DNA of 38,307 nucleotides from an uncultured Dehalococcoidia bacterium (GCA_913048295.1 CAJWWK010000018.1:1-38307), one strand, 5' to 3'. Shown: positions 1-8,531, counted from the stretch's first letter. Notes: generated from the sequence alone by a model not told the origin. Numbers and translations are program-made.

Positions 1-79
1 ACGCCGAATGAAAATGGTCGGCTCGATCGAAGTCCCGCAGGAAGCCTTCATGGCGGTGTTGCAGCTCGACGAGCGGTAG
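1..79 (+). CDS. lepA: Elongation factor 4 (LepA), C-terminal fragment
   Basis: Only the last 25 codons are present, reading in frame from base 2 to a TAG at 77-79; the gene starts outside the window. The visible tail contains RMKMVGSIEVPQEAFMAVL, which closely matches the conserved extreme C-terminus of LepA/EF-4 (family pattern KRMKxxGxVxxPQEAFxAxL). LepA is a ribosome-binding translational GTPase; its C-terminal domain contacts the ribosome near the peptidyl-transferase centre. The MFS gene follows after 13 bases on the same strand, so the two could share a transcript. The short length limits certainty, but the motif is distinctive. Confidence 0.8.
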   Translation, partial: RRMKMVGSIEVPQEAFMAVLQLDER

Positions 80-92
80 ACTCCCGCCAGCC

Positions 93-1328
93 ATGCCAAC
101 TTCACCTAGAGTCTTCGCGCGTCCACACGGGCCCCTCGCAGTACTCGCTTTCCCGAAATACCGCCGTGTTTGGGCCATGTCGATCTTTTTCGCCCTGGGC
201 AACTGGGGAGCCCGGTTGGCGATCGGGTGGGTTGTTCTCGACAAGACCGATTCAGTATTCCTCGCCGCCGCAACATTCGCAGTTCGCCAGGCTCCGCAAA
301 TGGTGGCCGCGCCGTTCGGCGGGGCAGTTGCCGACAGGTTTTCCAGTGGGCGAATCCTGCAGACCTATGGGATATTCAGATTTATTGTGCTCGGTTTGAT
401 GGCGCTGGTCGCTGCCAATGATCTCGAGCCTCTTTGGGCTATTTATGTGCTGCTAATTTTCGCGGGAATCGGCGGGTCATTCGAACTTCCCGCAATGCAA
501 AGACTGGTTACAGGGTCGGTCCCCAGGAAATTGCGGATGAACGCTGTCGCGGTGCAATCAACCGGAACCAGGTTGGTCGGTGCGTTCGGGGCGCTTGCCA
601 GTGGATTCGCGATCGATTCACTCGGCGTCCCTGCGACTCTTGCAGGCTCTGGAGTCCTGTTCGTCGTAGGCGGAGCGTTTGCAATGTTTGCCAGCCAGGG
701 GATTGATGTCCGCGCACAACACCGCGCCGGTTCAGTATTTCGCGATGTGGCAGATGGGCTGAAGATGATGTGGCGACTGCCAATCGTTCGCACTGTCCTT
801 GTTGCGGCGGTGGCGGTCGAAATATTCGGATTTGCATTCGGTTCGGTGATGCCCTCGATTGCCCGTGACGCACTCGGGGTCGATGTGAAGGGACTTGGAA
901 CACTTTCGTTGATGCTGGGAATCGGTTCTGTGTTTGGGACCGTGTTCCTCGCGATGCTAGGGAATTTTTCACGAAAGGGCCTGCTGCTGATTTATATAGC
1001 GCTGTTTTACGGCATCTTCATCTCTACATTTTCGGCTTCCGGCTCGTTCACAATCGCACTCGTACTGATCGTCGGTGTCGGGGCGTCTGCAGCTGCTTTC
1101 GACGCGATGCAGTGGACTTTGCTGCAACTGAATGTGCCAGACAACATGCGTGGCCGGGCCATCGGCGGATGGTCATTTGCAATCGGCTTCGGATGGGTCG
1201 GGCACCTCGGCCTAGGCGCACTCAGCGAATTGGTCGGCGTCCAGTGGGCACTTGCAGGTGCAGGCGCCGTTGTTGTGGCAACCGGGCTGCTGGCCCTGAC
1301 ATTTGCACGGGGTTTACGACGGGCCTGA
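93..1328 (+). CDS. MFS transporter (permease)
   Basis: A 411-residue integral membrane protein with about 12 predicted hydrophobic helices, the normal size for a major facilitator superfamily carrier. The loop between helices 2 and 3 has a motif-A-like stretch (G77-A-V-A-D81-R-F, then SSGRIL), and the second half repeats the alternating helix pattern. Several segments resemble the EntS-like drug/siderophore efflux branch, but the sequence does not fix the substrate. The ATG at 93 is the first start after the lepA stop; the Shine-Dalgarno sequence is weak, as expected if translation is coupled or the message is shared with lepA. The gene is convergent with the galU-like gene, 12 bases apart, with no obvious intrinsic terminator between them. 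Confidence 0.85.
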   Translation: MPTSPRVFARPHGPLAVLAFPKYRRVWAMSIFFALGNWGARLAIGWVVLDKTDSVFLAAATFAVRQAPQMVAAPFGGAVADRFSSGRILQTYGIFRFIVLGLMALVAANDLEPLWAIYVLLIFAGIGGSFELPAMQRLVTGSVPRKLRMNAVAVQSTGTRLVGAFGALASGFAIDSLGVPATLAGSGVLFVVGGAFAMFASQGIDVRAQHRAGSVFRDVADGLKMMWRLPIVRTVLVAAVAVEIFGFAFGSVMPSIARDALGVDVKGLGTLSLMLGIGSVFGTVFLAMLGNFSRKGLLLIYIALFYGIFISTFSASGSFTIALVLIVGVGASAAAFDAMQWTLLQLNVPDNMRGRAIGGWSFAIGFGWVGHLGLGALSELVGVQWALAGAGAVVVATGLLALTFARGLRRA

Positions 1329-1340
1329 CAACGACTATCA

Positions 1341-2219
1341 CTACTCGGCCAGGGCACGCCTTACGATTTCGGCAAGTTCGGGATCCTGCTTCGCAACGTG
1401 GATGGCCGCCTCGAGCATTCCGCCGGGATTGCCGGTATCGGCGTGGAACCCCGCTAATCTCCGAGCGTGCACAGGCGAACTGCCGATCAGAGAAGCGATC
1501 GCATCGGTGATCTGTATCTCGCCGCCAGCACCAGTCCGTTCGTCGTCAAGGTATTCGAAGACACCGTTGTCCAGCACGTAGCGACCGACTATCGCAAGGT
1601 TACTGGGAGCGTCCTCCAGTGTTGGCTTTTCTACGAGAGCATCTACCGACCAAACGCCGTCGCCAACCTCGGTACCGCCGATGATTCCCTTGGTGGGGAC
1701 GATCTCATCCGGGGCTTCCGTTGCAGCGATAACCGATCCCCCGTGGTGCCTGTATACCTGCAGGAGCTGCTCCGAGGCCGACGTGTCGTTGATAATTACG
1801 TCGTCGGGGAAGATGGTCAAGAAAGCTTCTCCGTCGCAGAAATCCCGGGCCTGCAAGATCGCGTGTCCCGGTCCCCTGGGTTCGTGTTGGTAGACCGTGG
1901 TGATGTCGGCAAGGGAAGCAATCTCCAGTTGGGCTTCTAATAGCTCATCTCGCCCCCTCACCTTCAACTCCCGTTCGAGAACGGATTGATTCTGGAAATA
2001 CCCGGCAATCGATTCCATCCCCGGCGACATCACTATCGCGATGTCTCGTACACCCGCTGCAGCAGCCTCACGGACCGCATACTCGATAACGGGGACGTTG
2101 AGAACAGGCAACAGCAATTTCGGGATGGTGCGCGTGGCCGGTAGGAACCGAGTTCCCAGCCCACCAACAGGAATAACGGCTTTTGTTAGCGAGGGCACTT
2201 TGGGGGTTGCATTAGGCAT
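1341..2219 (-). CDS. galU: UTP--glucose-1-phosphate uridylyltransferase (GalU type)
   Basis: This 292-residue sugar-nucleotide pyrophosphorylase would make UDP-glucose from UTP and glucose-1-phosphate, feeding glycan and lipid glycosylation. The N-terminal nucleotide-binding signature is clear: KAVIPVGGLGTRFLPAT (residues 13-29) with Lys34 in the following IPK. Further family motifs are FPDDV (metal/nucleotide binding), VEKP (sugar-phosphate lysine) and APSNLAIVGRYVL, which separates GalU from RmlA-type thymidylyltransferases. Position 35 is Leu where GalU usually has Glu (PKEM), a small deviation. The ATG lies divergent to the SRP RNA with about 80 bases between them. A different nucleotide preference cannot be excluded. 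Confidence 0.88.
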   Translation of the reverse strand: MPNATPKVPSLTKAVIPVGGLGTRFLPATRTIPKLLLPVLNVPVIEYAVREAAAAGVRDIAIVMSPGMESIAGYFQNQSVLERELKVRGRDELLEAQLEIASLADITTVYQHEPRGPGHAILQARDFCDGEAFLTIFPDDVIINDTSASEQLLQVYRHHGGSVIAATEAPDEIVPTKGIIGGTEVGDGVWSVDALVEKPTLEDAPSNLAIVGRYVLDNGVFEYLDDERTGAGGEIQITDAIASLIGSSPVHARRLAGFHADTGNPGGMLEAAIHVAKQDPELAEIVRRALAE

Positions 2220-2298
2220 TATGGGATTCTACGGCAATGATGCCGGTATTCATGCGTGAGACGGCGATTATTTTTATCCCGGGTAGTACGATTGAAAA

Positions 2299-2568
2299 GG
2301 TCGTGCTAGGTGGGGCGTTAGCGGTGCCCTGAACTCGCAATCCGCTATAGCGAGGCTGAAGTCCCCTGTCGAGACTGTTCGCATGTGGCCGCTGGAGTCA
2401 GTATTTGATGTTGATAGCCTGGTCCCGCGCAGCGAGACCTCGTGAACCCCGTCAGGACCGGAAGGTAGCAGCGGTAAGCGAATCACCTCGGGTGCCGTGG
2501 GAACGCCGGGCTAGAGTCGGTATTGCCTCACATGCCCCATGCAACTGGCGACACGGGGGTGCACGATC
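2299..2568 (+). ncRNA. ffs: Signal recognition particle RNA, large bacterial type with Alu domain
   Basis: Two conserved blocks identify this RNA. The Alu-domain block starts at 2303 with CGTGCTAGGTGGGG, followed by GCGGTGCCCT and CGCAATCCGCTATAGC, as in the Bacillus scRNA. The S-domain (helix 8) block is GTCAGGACCGGAAGGTAGCAGC at about 2451-2472. Closing helices support the boundaries: bases 2299-2306 (GGTCGTGC) pair with 2561-2568 (GCACGATC) with one G-U, and AGCCTGG (2416-2422) pairs with CCGGGCT (2506-2512). The length of about 270 nt matches the large type rather than the roughly 100-nt 4.5S type. The RNA scaffolds the Ffh-FtsY cotranslational targeting pathway; ftsY is also in this window. 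Termini are approximate. Confidence 0.93.
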
Positions 2569-2660
2569 AATATCAACGTCCGGTGCCCGATAGTCTCTCT
2601 CGGGCCAATCCCGGGCCGGGAAACGGAAAGTCGTGGTCCCGCACTCGCCAGGATTCGCAT

Positions 2661-3524
2661 ATGACCCCACAAAGACTGGGTCAACATTTTCTCGAAGATT
2701 CCTCGGTCGTCGATTCGATCATCACCGCTGCTGATCTGAAACCGACCGACACGGTAGTCGAAATCGGTCCCGGGCGTGGTGCCCTGACGGGAGAACTGGT
2801 TAACCGGTCGGGCCGCGTGCTGCTGATCGAATACGACACCGACCTTGCCGACCGGCTCGAGGCGAGATACGACGGCAAACCAAATGTGCGGGTGCTGAAC
2901 GCCGATGCACGTGAGTTCGGCTCGGACCTCGATCCCTGGCTATCGGAAGGCCCGTACAAAGTCGTCGGGAACCTTCCCTACTACGCGGCGAACCCTATAG
3001 TCCGGAATTTTCTCGAATCGACCCGTAAGCCAGATTCGATGGTGGTGATGGTCCAGCGAGAAGTTGCGCGTGACATGGCGGCCCAGCCGGGCGACATGAG
3101 CCTTCTGTCGGTCGCAGTGCAGGTTTATGCAAACGCCGAACACGTTATCGACGTTCCGCCCGAGTGTTTTAACCCACCGCCCAAAGTCCACTCTTCAGTA
3201 TTAAAACTCAGTCCAACTCCCGAACCCACCGTGCGATTTGAATCGGCAGAAGATTTTTTTAACCTTGTCCGAAAAGGCTTCAAAAGCCCGAGAAAACAAC
3301 TGCACAACTCGTTGTCCGACGGTCTTTTCATCGCCCTTCAGGATGCTCGCCAACTGGTAGAACTGACCGGATTCGAAACCTCACGCCGACCAGCCACGCT
3401 GTCACTGGCGGATTGGCAGGTGTTGTATGACACCTGGGTGAAACAGGGAAGGCCCCAGCAGGTGGCTGGCTCCACCCGCCGAAAGCGGACCGAAAGCATA
3501 GAGGGAATCCACCGTGACGGGTGA
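2661..3524 (+). CDS. rsmA: 16S rRNA (adenine1518-N6/adenine1519-N6)-dimethyltransferase
   Basis: RsmA/KsgA dimethylates two adjacent adenines in the 3' terminal helix of 16S rRNA using SAM, a late step in small-subunit maturation. From the ATG at 2661 the protein has 287 residues, close to the family norm. It begins MTPQRLGQHFLED, the conserved N-terminus, has the SAM loop VVEIGPGRGALTG (residues 32-44, acidic Glu34) and the catalytic NLPYY at 104-108. An in-frame TTG at 2523 would add 46 residues, but those codons overlap the 3' part of the SRP RNA and resemble nothing in the family, so I reject that start. The gene overlaps ispE by 11 bases; rsmA-ispE adjacency is common in bacteria. Confidence 0.95.
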   Translation: MTPQRLGQHFLEDSSVVDSIITAADLKPTDTVVEIGPGRGALTGELVNRSGRVLLIEYDTDLADRLEARYDGKPNVRVLNADAREFGSDLDPWLSEGPYKVVGNLPYYAANPIVRNFLESTRKPDSMVVMVQREVARDMAAQPGDMSLLSVAVQVYANAEHVIDVPPECFNPPPKVHSSVLKLSPTPEPTVRFESAEDFFNLVRKGFKSPRKQLHNSLSDGLFIALQDARQLVELTGFETSRRPATLSLADWQVLYDTWVKQGRPQQVAGSTRRKRTESIEGIHRDG

Positions 3525-4440
3525 CATCCCACTGAACCCCGAAGCGATCGGCATTTCCGAACTCGCCCACGCCAAGGTAAACCTGACGCTGGAAATCCTC
3601 GGAAAACGGCGCGACGGCTACCACAACCTGTCATCCGTAATGCAGACAGTTGATCTGTTCGACATCGTTACGTTTTCGGAACCGCCAGATTCAAGTGAAG
3701 TGATAGTCACCTGCGACGACGACCGCATTACCCCCGAGATCAACCTGGCGGTCAGGGCGGCAGATGTGCTCGGACAAAAATCGGGCGTCACGACAGGCGC
3801 AGAGATAAATATCCAAAAACGCATCCCGGTCGCAGCTGGACTTGGTGGTGGATCGTCGGACGCAGCCGCCACGCTGAGGGGACTGAACCGTCTCTGGGGC
3901 CTTGATCTTTCTATCGACGATCTGACCGAGATAGCAGCCGAAATCGGTTCCGACGTTCCGTTTCTGGTCCGGGGCGGCACCGCACATGTACAGGGCCGCG
4001 GCGAAGACGTCACCCCCATTACCGCTGCAAAAATCGAACGGTTCCTCATCCTGTGTCCAGACATCTCGGTTCCCGATTCAACAGCTAAAACGGCCTCCGT
4101 CTTCGCTCAGGTCACTGAAACGATGTTCACCCGTGGCCAACTCAGCAGCAAGCTGGCCGCACGCGTGAGGTCAGGCGGCGACTGCCCACCCGAGTTCTTC
4201 TTCAACCAGTTTGGAACGATCGCGGAAAAGCTGTTCCCGGGATGGGGCGAACACCGCGACCAACTGATGGGCCTCGGGGCGCGGGACGTCGTGCTGTGCG
4301 GCGCCGGGCCGTCGATGTTTACCGTCCCACCGAGTAAAGAACTCGGGACAGCCTGGCACCTGTTGCTCACCTCGGTCCACCGAAAAAACGCTTATCTCGT
4401 CCCTCCCGCCCCGACGGTTACGGAAACATCAGGCTCTTAG
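3514..4440 (+). CDS. ispE: 4-(cytidine 5'-diphospho)-2-C-methyl-D-erythritol kinase
   Basis: IspE is the GHMP-family kinase that phosphorylates CDP-methylerythritol in the MEP pathway to isoprenoid precursors. The 308 residues show the substrate motif AKVNLTLEI (Lys21), the RRDGYHNL segment, the glycine-rich ATP loop PVAAGLGGGSSDAAA (105-119) and the catalytic-loop aspartate in IGSDVPF (Asp147). The start is GTG at 3514 with GAGGG at 3501-3505; this overlaps the end of rsmA and implies translational coupling. The stop at 4438-4440 directly abuts the next ATG. The C-terminal GHMP domain is present, so the protein appears full length. Confidence 0.94.
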   Translation: MTGDIPLNPEAIGISELAHAKVNLTLEILGKRRDGYHNLSSVMQTVDLFDIVTFSEPPDSSEVIVTCDDDRITPEINLAVRAADVLGQKSGVTTGAEINIQKRIPVAAGLGGGSSDAAATLRGLNRLWGLDLSIDDLTEIAAEIGSDVPFLVRGGTAHVQGRGEDVTPITAAKIERFLILCPDISVPDSTAKTASVFAQVTETMFTRGQLSSKLAARVRSGGDCPPEFFFNQFGTIAEKLFPGWGEHRDQLMGLGARDVVLCGAGPSMFTVPPSKELGTAWHLLLTSVHRKNAYLVPPAPTVTETSGS

Positions 4441-4872
4441 ATGGACGATCCGCTTCGCACCGTAGTCGCCGGCTTAATTGGTGGTGCGCTGATGGGGATG
4501 TCCTTCATGACACACATGGCGCTTCTACTTGTGTACCACCCCCCGGAAGTGCTCAAGAAACGGGCCGTCGAATCGACCGTGTCGAGTCTGATTACCGTGG
4601 CGTCCGTAATTACTTTCGTCAGTTGGAATCTATTGGCGATCGCGATGGCTTTCGCCGCCCTCGCAACCCAGTCGAGCGACCAACCGCAAGTTTCCGTTGC
4701 GCCCAGCCCCGTATACCTGTTTATCGCCATGTTCCTGACCGTGTTCATCGCGATTCCAGCCTTCATATTTTTTCGAGATCGCAAGCAACATTTGATCGGT
4801 GAACTGCTCATTTTCCTCGTTATTTTCGGGCTGTTGATTCCGAACCTCGTTGTAGTCGTCCATCGGACATAA
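4441..4872 (+). CDS. Small four-helix membrane protein of unknown function
   Basis: I do not recognise a family for this 143-residue protein. It has four hydrophobic segments at about residues 7-31, 47-75, 90-111 and 118-140, with short loops and a basic cytoplasmic-looking stretch (LKKRAVES, then FRDRKQH). No catalytic motif or cysteine pair is visible. Its ATG starts on the base after the ispE stop, so it is very probably translated from the rsmA-ispE message. The tight coupling and the clean hydrophobic pattern support a real gene. An opposite-strand reading frame over the same bases is a shadow. Confidence 0.7.
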   Translation: MDDPLRTVVAGLIGGALMGMSFMTHMALLLVYHPPEVLKKRAVESTVSSLITVASVITFVSWNLLAIAMAFAALATQSSDQPQVSVAPSPVYLFIAMFLTVFIAIPAFIFFRDRKQHLIGELLIFLVIFGLLIPNLVVVVHRT

Positions 4873-5004
4873 CTTGTCGGCGTGTGAGCTTTCGATATTT
4901 TCCGACACCGGACGGGGGTTATAAACTCACCGGGCAAAAATATTGTTCGGAATTTTGACCACATCCGAACCCGCTCATCCGGGCCAAAGCCCAGAGGTAA
5001 AACG

Positions 5005-5832
5005 ATGTCCATACGATTCGCCGAACGCTTCACCGGCAAAGTTGCGCTCCTGACCGGTTCCGCAGCCGCTGAAAAGGGCGAACTGATGGGGTTCGGCGGC
5101 GCCACCGTGTGGAGGTTCCTAGAAGAAGGCGGCCGTGGCGTCGTCATCACAGACGTGCAGGACGAGATCGGGGAACGGTCGGCACAGCAACTTCGCGATG
5201 CAGGCCATGATGCGCTTTACATGCACCTCGACGTAACTGAGGAACAGGACTGGTCGAGGGTAGTCGATGCCACAATGGAACACTTTGGACGGCTCGACAT
5301 CCTGGTGAATATCGCCGGGATCCTCGACCCCAAGTCGCTGCTGGATATCGAACCCGAGGTGTGGAAGAAAACGATGGAAATCAGTACCGTCGGAATCTTT
5401 TTCGGTACGAGGGCAGTCGCAAAGCCGATGGAACAGTCGGGTGGGGGAGCGATCATCAACCTGGCGTCGATGGCGGCAAAACAGGGCTCCGGCGCGTATG
5501 GCACGGCCTATTCGTTTTCCCGCGGCGGGATGCTGAACTTCACCCAGTCATCAGCGCTCCAACTGGGGAGCATGGGCATCAGGGTCAACACGATCATGCC
5601 GGGATGGGTCCACACGCCGTTCACCGATTACCTGTACACCGATCCCGTACAGAGTCAGTACCGCACCGACCGCGTCCCGCTCGGTCGCTGGGGCGAGCCG
5701 GAAGACATTGCCGGGGGAATCCTGTTCCTGGCATCGGACGATGCGGCCTACATGACCGGTGGAGAGCTGCTCATGGACGGCGGTGTGAGTGCTGGCTCGA
5801 TACGGATCAACAACCCGAGGGGCGACGACTAG
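5005..5832 (+). CDS. Short-chain dehydrogenase/reductase with altered cofactor loop and catalytic lysine
   Basis: The 275-residue protein has the SDR fold: a Rossmann start (VALLTGS, residues 13-19), acidic Asp50 at the end of beta-2 suggesting NAD preference, the D76-V pair, LVNIAGI at 100-106 and the C-terminal GGELLMDGG. Three features are unusual. The glycine loop after TG is lengthened (TGSAAAEKGELMGFGG instead of TGxxxGIG). The NNAG motif is NIAG. The catalytic YxxxK reads Tyr169-S-F-S-Arg173, with Ser155 upstream, so lysine is replaced by arginine. It may have changed activity or be a non-classical SDR; the substrate is unknown. AGAGGT precedes the ATG. It is convergent with the metallohydrolase gene. 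Confidence 0.85.
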   Translation: MSIRFAERFTGKVALLTGSAAAEKGELMGFGGATVWRFLEEGGRGVVITDVQDEIGERSAQQLRDAGHDALYMHLDVTEEQDWSRVVDATMEHFGRLDILVNIAGILDPKSLLDIEPEVWKKTMEISTVGIFFGTRAVAKPMEQSGGGAIINLASMAAKQGSGAYGTAYSFSRGGMLNFTQSSALQLGSMGIRVNTIMPGWVHTPFTDYLYTDPVQSQYRTDRVPLGRWGEPEDIAGGILFLASDDAAYMTGGELLMDGGVSAGSIRINNPRGDD

Positions 5833-5840
5833 GATCGTCG
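5823..5840. terminator. Possible bidirectional hairpin between convergent genes
   Basis: CGACGA (5823-5828) pairs with TCGTCG (5835-5840) around a 6-base loop that contains the SDR stop codon. It sits exactly between two convergent genes. There is no T-run on either side, so a terminator role is only a guess. Confidence 0.25.
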
Positions 5841-5842
5841 GG

Positions 5843-8407
5843 TTAATGCGTGTGCAATGGACCGTCACCATGGCGGTGCGGCATTTTCTTGTTCACCGCG
5901 CCGATCGCATCGGTAAACACCTTACGGATGCTCGCATGCCGTGCGGCGTCGGCCCGCGTGGCCAGTGTGTCGAGCCACTCGACGCCTCCCTGCATCGTCG
6001 TTATCAGATACTCACCCAGAGCCGCGTCGAACACTTCCGAGCGTCCTGCCTTCACGTAGACCGGTGAAGTGTGCGCTGCGAAATGCACCGGCCACACGTG
6101 CCAGGCAACGTGGTTGCTCACTGCTCGGGCCGCAATCCAGCCGCTACCCGGCAGGTCAAGTTGCTCATCGATAATCAGCAATTTTTCGCCATCGTCCGAT
6201 GAAGCTTCGGAGATGACCTTGCCGTTGAACACGATCTCCAGCTTGTTGATGGGCATGGCACACGAAGCGGTGGCCTTCACGTGAACGGCCCCGCCGGATT
6301 CCGGTAGTGAAAGTTCATCTCCCGGACGTAAGCCCTCTACCGCGAAGTCCATTAACGGCCCGCTGGTTGTGTAAGTCCGACCAGCCCTGACCGCGTCGCT
6401 CCACGACTTATGTGAAAGCTCGCGATCGCCGATATATGCGTAAGTCCGGACTCCACCAACAGGCATCCCGGCCGACATCTTGTCGGTCCCGCCGACCGCT
6501 GAAATCCGATACCCACAACTCAACAGCCTGTACCACTCGTGAACGGCAAACGTGTCCATGGTCGGAACATGGAAGTCGCGAATCTCGAGTCCATCAACTT
6601 TGCCAAGCACCACTTCGGCAATCACTTCCGAATGCGGGAACGGAAAGTGCGGGATGATCGCGAGACCGTCCTTTTCCCGAACCTCGTCTGCCCAGTCGCT
6701 CATCGCCCGGACCGTTGGATCGCCGATATATCCCTCGGTCGGACCGCTCGTCGACATCGGAAACACCGGTGATCCGGTAGCCCCGAGCAGGCTGATGTGA
6801 CCCATAAAGTGCTGCCGGTTTTCAGTTCCGACCCAGACGATCGTCTCAGCCGTCGACGAGCCCGATATTCCATCGGTGAGATCGCCGACGTTCGTGTACA
6901 GGTCGCCCCACTGAGCTGCCAGCAGGTTGATGATGTTGATGTCTTCAGCCGCCGCCTCAAGGTGGGCCGTTTCGGGTGTCAGGAAGTGGGTGTGCGTATC
7001 GGCCGTAACCCAGCCCGAACCACGCAGATTCGAATTTCGCTCCAGGGTTATTTCGAGCTCACGCTGTCCCGGTTCGATCGATATTTTCTGCCGAATCGGT
7101 TCGAACTCGAATCCTTTCGACACCTCCACATAGACTTCGCCGACCGGCAGCTCGCCCTGGAACGTGCCATCGACGTACGCGTACTGCGTGTCACCAAGCA
7201 GAAGGTCCGCCCCGTAGTCCTCAAACCAGTTGTCGTTCACCTCATGCGTGTGACCGTAGGGAGGAAAGTAACGACCGTCGGGCGAACGGAAGTGAACGCG
7301 GGCGGCGGTGGGTTTTCCCGTGCTTGAGTCGATGATCCTGCCGTGAACCCAGGTGCGCTGTGAGGTGAGAACCCGCGCTGTTACGTTTCCATCACTGCTG
7401 GTCGCTTCGCCAGAATCGAGCAACGGCCCGACCTCGATCTCGGAGCCGTTCACCGAAAGCGTGGCATCGGCCGAAGCAGTCAGGTCGACCGACGCAGAAA
7501 ATTCGGGATCGTCAGGCGCTTCGCCCCAACCCCGGACCGGGCTGGCAAGCCAGTCTTCACTATCGAAGCGCTGTATGTCACGCTGGCGCGCAATTACACC
7601 CAGGTCGACATCGACCTGCATCCCGTCTGCCGCTGTAATTCCGGTGCCACCAAGCTCAATCGTTTCGAGCGGCAGGTGTCTCAACGGATTTTCATGACCG
7701 TCAAACAGCGTTATCGCACCGATAGCAAACGTCGTGGCACCCGTCGGTTCGATCCGCACTGACTTGATTCGAACAGAAGAGTCAGGCAGTTCCAACGCGT
7801 AGATGGTCCATGAACCCGGTGGATTCGATCTACCCTCCCCATCGGCCCGTGCCGCGGTTCTCCCAGATGTCGGTGGGTCGCCGACCATGACCCCGGTCTG
7901 CCATCGGCCCCACGTGTTGTCGGGGTAAGGCCCACGGAAGGGAATAGTCGACAAACCCTGGTGCTGCCTCGATGAGAATCCACTCTGCATGCGGGTCTGA
8001 ACCTGGTTAATCTCGAACCGCCGTCGTACCTGCTGACGGAGCTCGGAGCCGTCTTCGAACACAACCACGTAGTCGGCCAGGTGCTCTCCGGGCGCAGTAA
8101 TCACCGGATTGGAGTAATCGGCCGACTGGCCAGCAACGGTAGTTGAGGCTCTTTCATCGCAGAAGTGGGCGAACACGAGATGGGACCCCGAAGCGCCAAC
8201 TTCGATTTCAACCGCGGACGTGCCGGCCAGCACTAAAAGATCGTGCTCGTCGGTCGGTGCCGTAAATTCGAACGGAATGCCCCAGAAAGTCTGCGATCCC
8301 ACAGGAAGGCCCGCAACGGCCCCGGCTGTCTTGGCTCCCCAGTACCGTGCCTCCGAGATAGCAGAATTGGCAACAGGTGCCAGAGAAACGGGGTTGAATT
8401 TTGGCAA
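5843..8407 (-). CDS. CehA/McbA-type PHP-fold metallohydrolase, large multidomain form
   Basis: This is an 854-residue protein. An N-terminal beta-rich region (about 40-345) of unknown fold is followed by a carboxypeptidase-regulatory-like beta domain (about 350-455, starting TWVHGRIIDSSTGKP). The C-terminal half is a PHP-like hydrolase: D470-T-H472-T-H474 begins the metal site, with H587 and H592 in IIPHFPFPHSE and D642 in VGGTDK as further likely ligands. CehA and McbA are amidohydrolase-like enzymes known for carbaryl hydrolysis, but many relatives have unknown substrates. There is no signal peptide, so it is probably cytoplasmic. The start is TTG at 8405-8407 with GGAGAG six bases upstream; an in-frame stop at 8435-8437 leaves no ATG option. 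The C-terminus is histidine-rich. Confidence 0.82.
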   Translation of the reverse strand: MPKFNPVSLAPVANSAISEARYWGAKTAGAVAGLPVGSQTFWGIPFEFTAPTDEHDLLVLAGTSAVEIEVGASGSHLVFAHFCDERASTTVAGQSADYSNPVITAPGEHLADYVVVFEDGSELRQQVRRRFEINQVQTRMQSGFSSRQHQGLSTIPFRGPYPDNTWGRWQTGVMVGDPPTSGRTAARADGEGRSNPPGSWTIYALELPDSSVRIKSVRIEPTGATTFAIGAITLFDGHENPLRHLPLETIELGGTGITAADGMQVDVDLGVIARQRDIQRFDSEDWLASPVRGWGEAPDDPEFSASVDLTASADATLSVNGSEIEVGPLLDSGEATSSDGNVTARVLTSQRTWVHGRIIDSSTGKPTAARVHFRSPDGRYFPPYGHTHEVNDNWFEDYGADLLLGDTQYAYVDGTFQGELPVGEVYVEVSKGFEFEPIRQKISIEPGQRELEITLERNSNLRGSGWVTADTHTHFLTPETAHLEAAAEDINIINLLAAQWGDLYTNVGDLTDGISGSSTAETIVWVGTENRQHFMGHISLLGATGSPVFPMSTSGPTEGYIGDPTVRAMSDWADEVREKDGLAIIPHFPFPHSEVIAEVVLGKVDGLEIRDFHVPTMDTFAVHEWYRLLSCGYRISAVGGTDKMSAGMPVGGVRTYAYIGDRELSHKSWSDAVRAGRTYTTSGPLMDFAVEGLRPGDELSLPESGGAVHVKATASCAMPINKLEIVFNGKVISEASSDDGEKLLIIDEQLDLPGSGWIAARAVSNHVAWHVWPVHFAAHTSPVYVKAGRSEVFDAALGEYLITTMQGGVEWLDTLATRADAARHASIRKVFTDAIGAVNKKMPHRHGDGPLHTH

Positions 8408-8470
8408 TACGAACTCTCCGGCGGGCAGTGAAATTTAAATGGGCGTCATTTTGGTGAATCATGCGCCAGT

Positions 8471-8506
8471 CTTTTAATGCAAACAAGCCCCGAATTGCTT
8501 CGGGGC
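8471..8506 (-). terminator. Rho-independent terminator downstream of the peroxiredoxin gene
   Basis: On the minus strand an 8-bp stem GCCCCGAA/TTCGGGGC (8506-8499 with 8494-8487, 4-base loop) is followed by TTGTTTGCATT. It lies 25 bases past the peroxiredoxin stop and upstream of the metallohydrolase start, separating those two transcription units. Confidence 0.8.
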
Positions 8507-8531
8507 CTGTGAACTTTCTTGAGAATAATCA

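Noticed and set aside
4437-5150. Long minus-strand open frame (237 codons) over the small membrane protein and SDR start
   Set aside because: It is Arg/Ser/Thr-rich without family motifs, and both plus-strand genes beneath it are better supported.
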